17,068 bases of DNA, taken from NCBI GenBank assembly GCA_045801465.1, contig JBJMSU010000142.1, forward strand, positions 1 through 17,068. The letters are read 5' to 3'. The notes beneath the pieces were generated by a model, which did no database searches, was not told where the DNA came from, and worked only from the letters and a program-made list of their open reading frames with translations. The first letter of the stretch is position 1. Each line of letters begins with the position of its first letter. This document shows positions 6,945 through 13,251 of the stretch, piece after piece. The stretch is from DATFWC01 sp045801465 (GTDB taxonomy: Bacteria > Pseudomonadota > Alphaproteobacteria > Rhizobiales > Xanthobacteraceae). Position numbers and translations under genes: made by a program.

Positions 6945-7195
6945 GATGCGAGTGGGCAAAGATCAATCGACTGTCGGCCCGGCGGTGGGCATGCGGTCAT
7001 GCGGGCAAAGAGCATCGACGCCTTGCGGCGCTTCGTAGACACCCATTGAACCATGTGCCTTAATTGCGGTGTCGGTTTCAGCGTGTTCACGAAGAACTCC
7101 GGGCGCACTCCTGACGAGCATGCCAAAATTTGTGACCGCCCGACGGCTCGCTGTGTTCAGCCGTTCGGAAAGCGGCGCTGGTGCTGACGCAAGAA

Positions 7196-7226
7196 TTGCA
7201 CGTTCATACTCTGAGCGTTGCACGCT
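7196..7226. promoter_or_regulatory. Direct repeat of TTGCACG with small palindrome before the MetE-like gene
   Basis: TTGCACG occurs at 7196-7202 and again at 7218-7224, so the copies are 22 bases (about two helical turns) apart. The second copy is embedded in the inverted repeat AGCGT-TGC-ACGCT (7214-7226). The pair ends 29 bases before the chosen ATG at 7256, a position suited to a regulator site. Which protein would bind is unknown. Confidence 0.3.
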
Positions 7227-7255
7227 GTGATCTGATCAAGAAGGACTTTAGGAAG

Positions 7256-8437
7256 ATGTTTAAAGCATCAGCGGGAAAAACCCTGCCGACGTCCATCATC
7301 GGTTCGCTGCCGCGGCCGTCCTGGTACACCGCTGTTCTCGGCGCCAAGAGCTTTCTCGAAGCCATGCTCAACGCCCGCTACCGCGAGCAATACGAGGACG
7401 CGGTCTCGGTGCATCTCCGCGCGCAGGAGACGGCGGGCCTCGACATCTGTACCGACGGCGATGCGCACTACGATGAAGAAGTCGGCGGCATGAGCTGGCA
7501 GAGCTATCCGTTGACGCACCTAGCCGGGTTCGACAAGGCCGCCGAGCCGGCGATCTACAATGTGGGCGCGGTCGCCTATCCGCGCGGGCACATCCTGCAC
7601 GACTATCTCGAAGCCCGCGTGTTCCCCAAGATCGTGGGACCCGTGGGGCCGGGCAATCTCCAATACGCCGCCATGTGGAAGGTGGCGCAACGCTTGACCT
7701 CGAAGCCGGTCAAGTTCGGCACCATCCTGCCGGAACTGCTCGCCGCGTCCGCGGTCGACGCCTACTACAAGGACCCGGTCGAGCGCACCATGGCGCTGAG
7801 CGAGGCCCTCAACAAGGAGCTGAACGATCTCGCCGATGCCGGCTGCCCCGTGATCCAAATGGAAGAGCCGCAGATTCACATGGTGCCGGCGCGCGGCAAG
7901 GCATTCGGCAAGCTCGACACGCACGATCTCGTCGGCGTCTTCAACAACACGGTGAAGGGCCTGCGCGCCAAGACCGAAGTGTGGTGTCACACCTGCTGGG
8001 GCAACCCGTCGCAGCAGCGCATGTTCAAGGAAATCCAAAGCTACCAGCCGACCCTCGAGGCGCTCAATCAGGTCGCCGCCGATGCGCTGACGTTCGAAAC
8101 CTGCTCGTCCGGCCCGGGCGATCTGCACGCAATCGGCGAAGTGATCAAGGACAAGAAGATCGTCATCGGCGTCGTCGATCATCACACGCTGCAGGTCGAG
8201 CGCCCGGACGAGGTTGCGGCACTGATCCGCGAGGCGTTGAAAAACATTCCACCCGAACGGCTGATCATCTCGTCCGATTGCGGGATGGGCCGCGAAGGCA
8301 TGAGCCGGCGGCATGCGACCTACAAGATGGTCGCCATGGTGCTGGGCACGAATATCGTGCGCAAGGAGCTCGGCCTCCCGGAGGTCGAGTGCCGGGCGGC
8401 TGATCCGCGCTACTCGTTGACCTTGACCAAGAGCTGA
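7256..8437 (+). CDS. Single-domain MetE-like zinc methyltransferase (cobalamin-independent methionine synthase family)
   Basis: The 393-residue product corresponds to the C-terminal catalytic half of MetE, about half the length of true MetE (roughly 750). Family marks are TSIIGSLPRP (12-21), a QMEEP strand (201-205) and the zinc set His245 and Cys247 (CHTCWGN), Glu281 (TFETC) and Cys342 (SSDCGMG). Zinc activates a thiol for alkyl transfer. Full MetE methylates homocysteine from methyl-tetrahydrofolate. Single-domain relatives include methyltransferases of unknown donor and epoxyalkane:coenzyme M transferase, so the donor and thiol here are open. An in-frame GTG at 7181 exists, but the ATG at 7256 has AGGA upstream and starts at the conserved N-terminus. 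The binding-protein gene follows after 15 bases, an operon-like pair. Confidence 0.85.
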   Translation: MFKASAGKTLPTSIIGSLPRPSWYTAVLGAKSFLEAMLNARYREQYEDAVSVHLRAQETAGLDICTDGDAHYDEEVGGMSWQSYPLTHLAGFDKAAEPAIYNVGAVAYPRGHILHDYLEARVFPKIVGPVGPGNLQYAAMWKVAQRLTSKPVKFGTILPELLAASAVDAYYKDPVERTMALSEALNKELNDLADAGCPVIQMEEPQIHMVPARGKAFGKLDTHDLVGVFNNTVKGLRAKTEVWCHTCWGNPSQQRMFKEIQSYQPTLEALNQVAADALTFETCSSGPGDLHAIGEVIKDKKIVIGVVDHHTLQVERPDEVAALIREALKNIPPERLIISSDCGMGREGMSRRHATYKMVAMVLGTNIVRKELGLPEVECRAADPRYSLTLTKS

Positions 8438-8452
8438 GTGGGGAGGAGCGTC

Positions 8453-9418
8453 ATGAATGCGGGGCAGTTGCCACGACTCGATGTCGTGATCGGCAACAAT
8501 TTCGGCCATCTGCCGATGTTCATCGGTGCCGAAAAGAACATCTTCAGGAAACACGGCATCGACGCTCGCATGAAGGTGGTCGACACCGGCACCGACATGG
8601 TCAACGCCATGCACAACGGCGAAGCACAGATCGGCGACATGAGCGTGACCACTTTCCTGAAGGCGGTCCACTCCGGCGAGCCGTTCAAGGTGATCGGCAT
8701 CATCATGAACGACGCCACCCGCGATAACGCCGACGAGCCGCTCGCGATCGTCACCCGCAAGGGGACCGGCATCGATGCCGGCAAGATCAGCGACCTCAAG
8801 GGCAAGCGCATCGGGCTCGCGCGCGGGCAGACCTCCGACGAATACTTCAAGATGGTGTTGCGTCGCGCCGGCATGAAATACGAGGACCTGACCATCGAGA
8901 ACATCTGGTCGCAATTTGGGCTGGCGCCGGCGCTGAAGGAGGGCAAGGTCGACGCCGTGGTGTCCTGGGAGCCCTATGTTACGGCGGTGCTCGAGCAGGT
9001 TCCCGACTCGTTCCTGGTCATCCGCGGCGGCCACCACATGTCTTATGTGATGGTGGCGACCGCACATGGGCCGACCGTCGCGAGCAGGCCCGAGGTGGTG
9101 CGCAATTTCGCCGCCGGACTCGCTGGTGCTTCGCACTATACCCGCAATCACCGGGAGGAATCCGTGGAGATCTTTGCCAAATGGGTTCCCAACACCGACG
9201 TCGGGGTGGGCAAGAAGGCGATCCGTCATATCAGCTACGATCCGCGCCTGTCGCCGGCGGTGATGCGGGCGTTCGAGGCGGCGGAAGACGAGGTGCTGAT
9301 CAACACGTTGAAAGGGGCGCCGCGCCTCGATGTGCCGGATCAGTTCCGCCCCTCTTTCATGGCTGAGGTCGAGAAGGTCCATCCGGAATATTTCGCCGAC
9401 TTGCCGCCGCTGAAATAG
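8453..9418 (+). CDS. NMT1/SsuA-type ABC solute-binding protein lacking a signal peptide
   Basis: The product is 321 residues of the NMT1/THI5-SsuA-TauA-like binding-protein fold. It opens directly with the first strand (LDVVIGNNFGHLPMFIGAEKNIFRKHGID). GTDMVNAMHNGEAQIGDMS, DLKGKRIGLARGQTSDEY, KEGKVDAVVSWEPY and a C-terminal helical part follow. Periplasmic members bind sulfonates, taurine, pyrimidine precursors or aromatic acids. Here no signal peptide is encoded: the ATG at 8453 has a strong GGAGGAG box, and the only upstream option (GTG 8438) adds five residues. The protein should therefore stay in the cytoplasm, where related folds act in biosynthesis (THI5-like) or sensing. No ABC permease or ATPase lies beside it. 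It is paired with the MetE-like gene, 15 bases upstream. Function open. Confidence 0.82.
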   Translation: MNAGQLPRLDVVIGNNFGHLPMFIGAEKNIFRKHGIDARMKVVDTGTDMVNAMHNGEAQIGDMSVTTFLKAVHSGEPFKVIGIIMNDATRDNADEPLAIVTRKGTGIDAGKISDLKGKRIGLARGQTSDEYFKMVLRRAGMKYEDLTIENIWSQFGLAPALKEGKVDAVVSWEPYVTAVLEQVPDSFLVIRGGHHMSYVMVATAHGPTVASRPEVVRNFAAGLAGASHYTRNHREESVEIFAKWVPNTDVGVGKKAIRHISYDPRLSPAVMRAFEAAEDEVLINTLKGAPRLDVPDQFRPSFMAEVEKVHPEYFADLPPLK

Positions 9419-9569
9419 TTGGCCAGCCGCCGCCGGCGGGCGCAAAGACGGCCTACTTGACCTGGATCAATGCTCCGCGCCGTCCGCCGCACCTAACCTT
9501 CGGATGGCCCATCGGCGACATCGTGCAGCCGAGGATGGCAAGACCGTATTCGTGCGCGCGTCCGACGAG

Positions 9570-9595
9570 TTGCGTGCGCCCGCGGCGCAACGCAA
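9570..9595 (-). terminator. GC-rich hairpin just after the FMN reductase stop
   Basis: TTGCGT-GCGC (9570-9579) pairs with GCGC-A-ACGCAA (9585-9595): 6 plus 4 bp with a single bulged A and a 5-base loop. It begins 4 bases beyond the stop of the leftward reductase gene, inside the 181-base gap where that gene converges on the solute-binding-protein gene. No T-run follows, so the terminator role is inferred from position and stem strength. I see nothing else supported in 9419-9569. Confidence 0.35.
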
Positions 9596-9599
9596 GTTC

Positions 9600-10178
9600 T
9601 CACGCCTTCCCGTTCACCCGACGGATGAACTTATCGAAAGCCGTGAGCTGCTGCGTGACGATGTCGATGGTCGGCTGATCAGTCAGCTCGAGAGTTTTCT
9701 CGTCGAATTTCTTCGGCGCGAACGTCACGATGATTTCCGGGCGGCCGAACAGGACCGCGTCGAGCGAAAGGAGGCTTTGCCGCAGGTGATACTGCATGCG
9801 CGCGCCGCCCATGGCGCCGCGCGCCGCCGATTGCAGCGCCACCGGCTTGTCCTCGAATGGCTGATCCTGCATGCGCGACACCCAGTCGATCGCGTTCTTG
9901 AGCGTGCCGGGCATCGACCAGTTGTATTCGGGCGACACGATGATGACGCCGTCGGCGGCACGGATCGCATCGGCGAACGCCGTCGCCTCGGCCGGGAAGC
10001 CGGCCGTGTTCTGAATGTCGAAATTGTAGAACGGCATCGTGTCGAAGGGCGGCGCCGCTCTGAGCTTCATCGCCGCCGGGGCGAGCTTCGGCAGCATGCG
10101 CGCCAGCGCCGCGTTGTAGGAGCCCTTGCGCAGGCTGCCGCAGATCACAACGACATCGAGATTGTCTTCATTCGCCAT
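9600..10178 (-). CDS. NADPH-dependent FMN reductase family protein (second of a tandem pair)
   Basis: This 192-residue flavodoxin-fold protein belongs to the NADPH-dependent FMN reductase family. ICGSLRKGSYN (about 13-23) is the flavin-phosphate loop, and SPEYNWSMPG followed by LKNAIDWVSR is the second flavin-binding segment. Such enzymes reduce free FMN, quinones, azo compounds or metal ions, or feed reduced flavin to a partner oxygenase. It aligns without gaps, and with somewhat over half the residues identical by eye, to the neighbouring reductase 13 bases upstream, so the two arose by tandem duplication. It is the last gene of a leftward set starting with the FAH-family hydrolase. No flavin-dependent oxygenase is visible within the window to act as partner. 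The start follows a GGGGG stretch. Confidence 0.87.
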   Translation of the reverse strand: MANEDNLDVVVICGSLRKGSYNAALARMLPKLAPAAMKLRAAPPFDTMPFYNFDIQNTAGFPAEATAFADAIRAADGVIIVSPEYNWSMPGTLKNAIDWVSRMQDQPFEDKPVALQSAARGAMGGARMQYHLRQSLLSLDAVLFGRPEIIVTFAPKKFDEKTLELTDQPTIDIVTQQLTAFDKFIRRVNGKA

Positions 10179-10191
10179 GGTGCCCCCGGAA

Positions 10192-10761
10192 TCAGCCCTT
10201 GCCGCCGTGGCGCGCGATGAACTTGGCGAAGGACTCGAGCTGCTGCTTGATGAGATTGCGCGTGGTCTCGTCCTTCAGTTCGCCGGTCTTCTCGTCGACG
10301 CGTGTCGCCACGCTGCCGACGAAGATCTCCGGCTTGTTCAACGTGAGCGCGTCGAGAAAGCACATCATCTTCCGCAGGTCATACTGAACGCGGGCACCGC
10401 CGACCGGACCCGGGGACGCCGACTGGATGGCGATGGGCTTGCCGACGAACGGCTGGTTCTGCAGGCGCGACACCCAGTCGAGCGCGTTCTTGAGGCCGCC
10501 CGGGAGCGAGAAGTTGTACTCGGGGGTCACGAAGATGACGCCGTCGGCGGCGCGGATGGCATCGGCGAGCGTGTTCACCGGGGCCGGAAAGCCGGTCGAG
10601 TTCTGGATGTCCGCGTTGTAGAGCGGGAACGCATCGAACGGCGGCGCTTCCTTGAGCGACATGCCGGCAGGCGCCAATCCCGGCAGGGCGTTCATGACCA
10701 TGCGATTGAACGAGCCTTTGCGCAGGCTGCCGCAGATGCTGATGACGTTGAGGTCTGCCAT
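10192..10761 (-). CDS. NADPH-dependent FMN reductase family protein (first of a tandem pair)
   Basis: The gene encodes 189 residues of the same family as its downstream neighbour. ICGSLRKGSFN (about 8-18) forms the flavin-phosphate loop; TPEYNFSLPG with LKNALDWVSR forms the second flavin contact. VGGARVQYDLRK resembles the dimer-interface region of azoreductase/quinone-reductase-type members. It lies 77 bases after the Bug solute-binding-protein gene on the same strand and 13 bases before its paralogue, so one transcript is likely. A GAGGAC box precedes the ATG. Retention of two diverged copies suggests different partners or a heteromeric assembly, which is inference. Substrate and physiological acceptor cannot be assigned from sequence. 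Confidence 0.87.
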   Translation of the reverse strand: MADLNVISICGSLRKGSFNRMVMNALPGLAPAGMSLKEAPPFDAFPLYNADIQNSTGFPAPVNTLADAIRAADGVIFVTPEYNFSLPGGLKNALDWVSRLQNQPFVGKPIAIQSASPGPVGGARVQYDLRKMMCFLDALTLNKPEIFVGSVATRVDEKTGELKDETTRNLIKQQLESFAKFIARHGGKG

Positions 10762-10838
10762 GATCTTGTCCTCACGATGTCGGAGGGTGAAGCTGTGCCG
10801 GGAACCCGGGGTCGCCGCGGATTATTCCCTGTGAACAT

Positions 10839-11840
10839 CTATTGCTGCGCAATGCCGGCCTTGTCCCGCACCTCGCTCCAGCGCTTGATCTCGCGCGCGA
10901 CATGCTCTTTCAGCTCCTGCGGGGTGGAGCTTTTGGGCAGCGCGCCGGCGGTGCGGATCTGCTGCGCGATGCTCTCGCGCGCGAGCGCCTGGCGCAGCGC
11001 GTCGGTCATCTTCTTGGCGATCGGTTGGGGCGTTCCGGCCGGCAGCGCCAGCCCGTACCAGCTGGTCACATCATAATCCGGCAGCCCGGATTCCGCGAAG
11101 GTCGGGACCTCGGGCACGGAGGGAAACCGCTCCGGCGAGGTGACGGCAATCGGCCGGAGCGAGCCGGATTGCACCTGTCCCAGGACCGGCTGGATCAGCT
11201 CGACCACGACATCGACCTGCTTGCCCGAGAGCGCCGCGAGGGCGGCCGGCGTGCCGCGGAACGGAATGTGCGTCATCTGCACCCCGGCCATCTGGTTCAT
11301 CAGCTCGGCGGCGAAATGCTGTGTGGTGCCGACGCCTGGGCTGGCGTAGTTGTACTTGCCGGGACTGGCCTTGAGGATGTCGATCAGCTCCTTGAGATTT
11401 TTCGCCGGGAAATCGGGATGGGTTACCACGATCAGCCCGGCGGTCCCGACCATCGAGATCATCTCGAAATCGTTCACCGAGTCGTAGGGGACGCTCTTGT
11501 AGATCACCGGCGCGATGACGTGGGCATTGCTCATCATCAGCGCCGTGTAGCCGTCCTTGGGCGCGGTCGCGACCGCATTCGCCGCAGTGGTGCCACCGGC
11601 GCCGACCCGGTTCTCCACCACGACAGTGGCCCCGAGGATTTCCGACAGCGGCTGAGCGATGATGCGCGCCGCGATGTCGGTGCCGCCGCCGGCCCCGAAG
11701 CCCACCACGATGCGGATGGGATGGCCCGGCCAGTCGGCTTGCGCCGCCGCGGATGTCGGCAGCGCGGCAATGAGCGCGAGCGCCGCGATCGCCATCCGCC
11801 GAGGAGCCGGGGCCCTCGCCCCGCGTGCTTGCGTGGTCAC
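10839..11840 (-). CDS. Bug-family (TctC-like) tripartite tricarboxylate transporter solute-binding protein
   Basis: The product has 333 residues including a signal peptide (RRMAIAALALIAALPTSAAAQ). The mature protein begins with the Bug/TctC signature WPGHPIRIVVGFGAGGGTD. VVENRVGAGG, the strand VTHPDFPAKNLKELID, YASPGVGTTQHFAAELM and a C-terminal WYGLALPAGTP block follow. Bug proteins capture carboxylates or aromatic acids in the periplasm for TctAB-type permeases; those membrane subunits are absent here. Such orphan Bug proteins are common in alpha- and betaproteobacteria. The GTG start at 11840 overlaps the TGA of the FAH-family gene by 4 bases (GTGA), implying translational coupling. The ATG at codon 16 is an alternative start that still leaves a signal peptide. 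Its position between a hydrolase and flavin reductases suggests it binds the pathway substrate. Confidence 0.88.
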   Translation of the reverse strand: MTTQARGARAPAPRRMAIAALALIAALPTSAAAQADWPGHPIRIVVGFGAGGGTDIAARIIAQPLSEILGATVVVENRVGAGGTTAANAVATAPKDGYTALMMSNAHVIAPVIYKSVPYDSVNDFEMISMVGTAGLIVVTHPDFPAKNLKELIDILKASPGKYNYASPGVGTTQHFAAELMNQMAGVQMTHIPFRGTPAALAALSGKQVDVVVELIQPVLGQVQSGSLRPIAVTSPERFPSVPEVPTFAESGLPDYDVTSWYGLALPAGTPQPIAKKMTDALRQALARESIAQQIRTAGALPKSSTPQELKEHVAREIKRWSEVRDKAGIAQQ

Positions 11841-12715
11841 GCTTTTTCGTCCTCGATGGGATTGCGCAGAATGCCGATCTTTTCGATCTCGATCTCGCAG
11901 GTATCGCCCTGCTTCATGAATGCCGGCGGCTTCTGCGCGAATCCCACGCCGGACGGCGTTCCGGTGACGACCATGTCGCCCGGCTCCAGCGTGATGCCCT
12001 GGGTGATGTAGACGAGCGTTTCCGCCACCGGGAACATCATGTTGGCGGTGTTGTCGGACTGCATGACCTTGCCGTTGAGCCGGCTCTCGATCTTCAGGCC
12101 CTTGCCGAGCTCCGGGACCTCATCGGCGGTGACCATCCACGGACCGACGCTGCCACTGTTGTCGAAATTCTTGCCCATGTGCCATTGCGTGGTGTGGCGC
12201 TGGAAATCGCGGACCGAGCCCTCGTTGCAGCAGGTGTAACCGGCGATGCAGGAGGCCGCATTGGCGAGCGTGAGGTGCCTGGCGCGTCGGCCGATGATCA
12301 CCACCAGCTCGGCCTCGTAGTCGAACATCTCCGACAGGCGCGGCCGGATCAACGGCTGCAGGTGCGGCACCAGCGAGTTGAGCCCGCGCATGAACAGCGT
12401 GGGGTATTTCGGCGGCGGATCGTTGGCGTAACGGCCTTCCTTGAGGTGGGCCATATAGTTGAGCCCGAGGCAGATGATCTTCGACGGCTGCGCGACGGGC
12501 AGCGCGTATTTGAGACCGTTGAGCGGCCGCCGCGCCCCGGCGGGTGCGCGCTTGGCGAGATCGGCCAGGGGTTTCAGATCGCCGTCATGGCGCGCGAGCC
12601 ATTCGCGCAGGTCGCTGGGCGCCTTCTCGTCGGCCACCTTGAGATCGATGACCTGATCTCCGTCGACGACGCCCAGCCGCAATTCTCTGTTCAGCTCGAA
12701 CCCTAAGATTTTCAT
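11837..12715 (-). CDS. Fumarylacetoacetate hydrolase (FAH) family protein
   Basis: The 292-residue product has a small N-terminal domain (about 1-70) and an FAH catalytic domain (about 78-285). This family cleaves C-C bonds in acylpyruvates such as fumarylpyruvate or maleylpyruvate, or decarboxylates oxaloacetate-like acids, using Mg2+ or Mn2+. Visible marks are CLGLNYMAHLKE (82-93), FDYEAELVVIIG (131-142, with Glu134 and Glu136 as metal ligands), GKNFDNSGSVGPW (181-193, Lys182) and TGTPSGVGFA (251-260). The third metal ligand is normally Asp in an ND-x-x-x-RD motif; here it reads NEGSVRD, giving Glu165. Next to a gentisate-type dioxygenase 6 kb away, an acylpyruvate hydrolase role is plausible. 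It heads the leftward set and shares a divergent control region with the RidA-like gene. GGAGG precedes the ATG by about 10 bases. Confidence 0.88.
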   Translation of the reverse strand: MKILGFELNRELRLGVVDGDQVIDLKVADEKAPSDLREWLARHDGDLKPLADLAKRAPAGARRPLNGLKYALPVAQPSKIICLGLNYMAHLKEGRYANDPPPKYPTLFMRGLNSLVPHLQPLIRPRLSEMFDYEAELVVIIGRRARHLTLANAASCIAGYTCCNEGSVRDFQRHTTQWHMGKNFDNSGSVGPWMVTADEVPELGKGLKIESRLNGKVMQSDNTANMMFPVAETLVYITQGITLEPGDMVVTGTPSGVGFAQKPPAFMKQGDTCEIEIEKIGILRNPIEDEKA

Positions 12716-12753
12716 GATGGCTTGTCCTCCAACCCCACGAATTCAACAACAAC

Positions 12754-12767
12754 GGCGTACATACGCC
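12754..12767. promoter_or_regulatory. Inverted repeat GGCGTA-CA-TACGCC, candidate operator
   Basis: GGCGTA (12754-12759) and TACGCC (12762-12767) are perfect inverted repeats around CA. They lie in the 119-base region between the FAH gene (leftward) and the RidA-like gene (rightward). The site sits 14 bases upstream of a TATAAT box, where a dimeric repressor would cover the -35 position. The GTA-N2-TAC core is reminiscent of GntR-type sites, but no regulator gene is present in the window, so the family is a guess. Confidence 0.4.
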
Positions 12768-12781
12768 AGGAGAAGCCGGAC

Positions 12782-12787
12782 TATAAT
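12782..12787 (+). promoter_or_regulatory. TATAAT box, candidate -10 element of the RidA-like gene
   Basis: A perfect TATAAT occurs 47 bases before the RidA-like ATG, in otherwise GC-rich DNA. The sequence 17 bases upstream (ACATAC, 12759-12764) is a poor -35 box and overlaps the inverted repeat, so the promoter may be weak or need an activator. Confidence 0.4.
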
Positions 12788-12834
12788 GAAGCGACCCTGG
12801 GCTCGCCAATCCGTGTCGACGGGAGGAACCGCAG

Positions 12835-13242
12835 ATGCCGGAGATCAAGATCGTCAATCCCGACGGGCTGGGAAAGCCGTTGGGCCAATATTCGCACATG
12901 ACGCGGGTCAAGGCCGCCGAGTTCCTGTTCATCGCCGGCCAGGTGGCAACCGACCGGGACGGCAAGCTGGTCGGCCCGGACGACTTCGACGCACAATGCG
13001 TGCAGACGTTTGCCAATATCGAAGCCGCGCTGAAATCAGCCGGTGCGGGCTGGCACCACGTGGTCGAGTTCACGACCTACCTGGTCCACTCGCAGGATAT
13101 CGCGAAGTTCATGACGTTTCGCCTGCGCGAGTTTCCCAGGATGTTCGCGAACGGCGCCTACCCACCCAACACGCTCCTGATCATCGACCGGCTGGTGCAG
13201 GAGAGCTTTCTGATCGAGGTGCAGACGAAAGCGGCCTTGTGA
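12835..13242 (+). CDS. RidA-like (YjgF/YER057c/UK114) protein without the canonical arginine
   Basis: This 135-residue protein has the chorismate-mutase-like fold of the Rid superfamily, normally a trimer. LFIAGQVATDRDGKLVG (31-47), ANIEAALKSAG (60-70) and VVEFTTYLV (76-84) match the family core. RidA itself hydrolyses reactive 2-aminoacrylate and related imines through a conserved Arg in an ARS-type motif; here that stretch reads YPPNTLL (109-115), with Asn112 in place of the Arg. This places it outside the active RidA/Rid1-3 groups, among Rid proteins whose activity is largely unknown and which often sit in catabolic clusters. A GGAGGA box lies 7 bases before the ATG. It diverges from the FAH gene and ends 9 bases from the convergent BtuF-like gene. 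Confidence 0.85.
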   Translation: MPEIKIVNPDGLGKPLGQYSHMTRVKAAEFLFIAGQVATDRDGKLVGPDDFDAQCVQTFANIEAALKSAGAGWHHVVEFTTYLVHSQDIAKFMTFRLREFPRMFANGAYPPNTLLIIDRLVQESFLIEVQTKAAL

Positions 13243-13251
13243 GCAGTCCAC

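Larger units (their letters stand above)
6862..7255. other. 394-base intergenic region without a supported gene
   Basis: No convincing gene was found. The region holds a perfect 11-bp hairpin (6917-6944), a run of unusually AT-richer sequence around 7040-7140, and two repeated TTGCACG elements (7196-7224) close to the next gene. On the plus strand, two short open stretches (ending at 7049 and running 7053-7187) are separated by one TGA in the same frame. The second would encode a 44-residue Cys-containing peptide (MCLNCGVGF...). Neither has a ribosome binding site. This looks like either a decayed gene or a non-coding dispersed element plus the promoter of the MetE-like gene. Confidence 0.5.

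Noticed and set aside
6963..7223. Minus-strand frame of 86 codons, and another of 119 codons at 6767-7126
   Set aside because: They overlap each other, have no ribosome binding site, and one invades the SnoaL-like gene; no family recognised. They are discussed only as part of the unexplained gap.
7181..7255. Upstream GTG start for the MetE-like gene
   Set aside because: It would add 25 non-conserved residues and has no ribosome binding site; the ATG at 7256 fits better.
7520..9445. 641-codon open frame on the minus strand
   Set aside because: It lies opposite the MetE-like and NMT1-like genes, which have clear family motifs and ribosome binding sites. Its translation is Arg/His/Asp-rich with no domain, as expected for antisense of GC-rich coding DNA.
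10842..12011. 389-codon plus-strand open frame
   Set aside because: It is antisense to the Bug gene, which has a signal peptide and family signature; no motif in the shadow.
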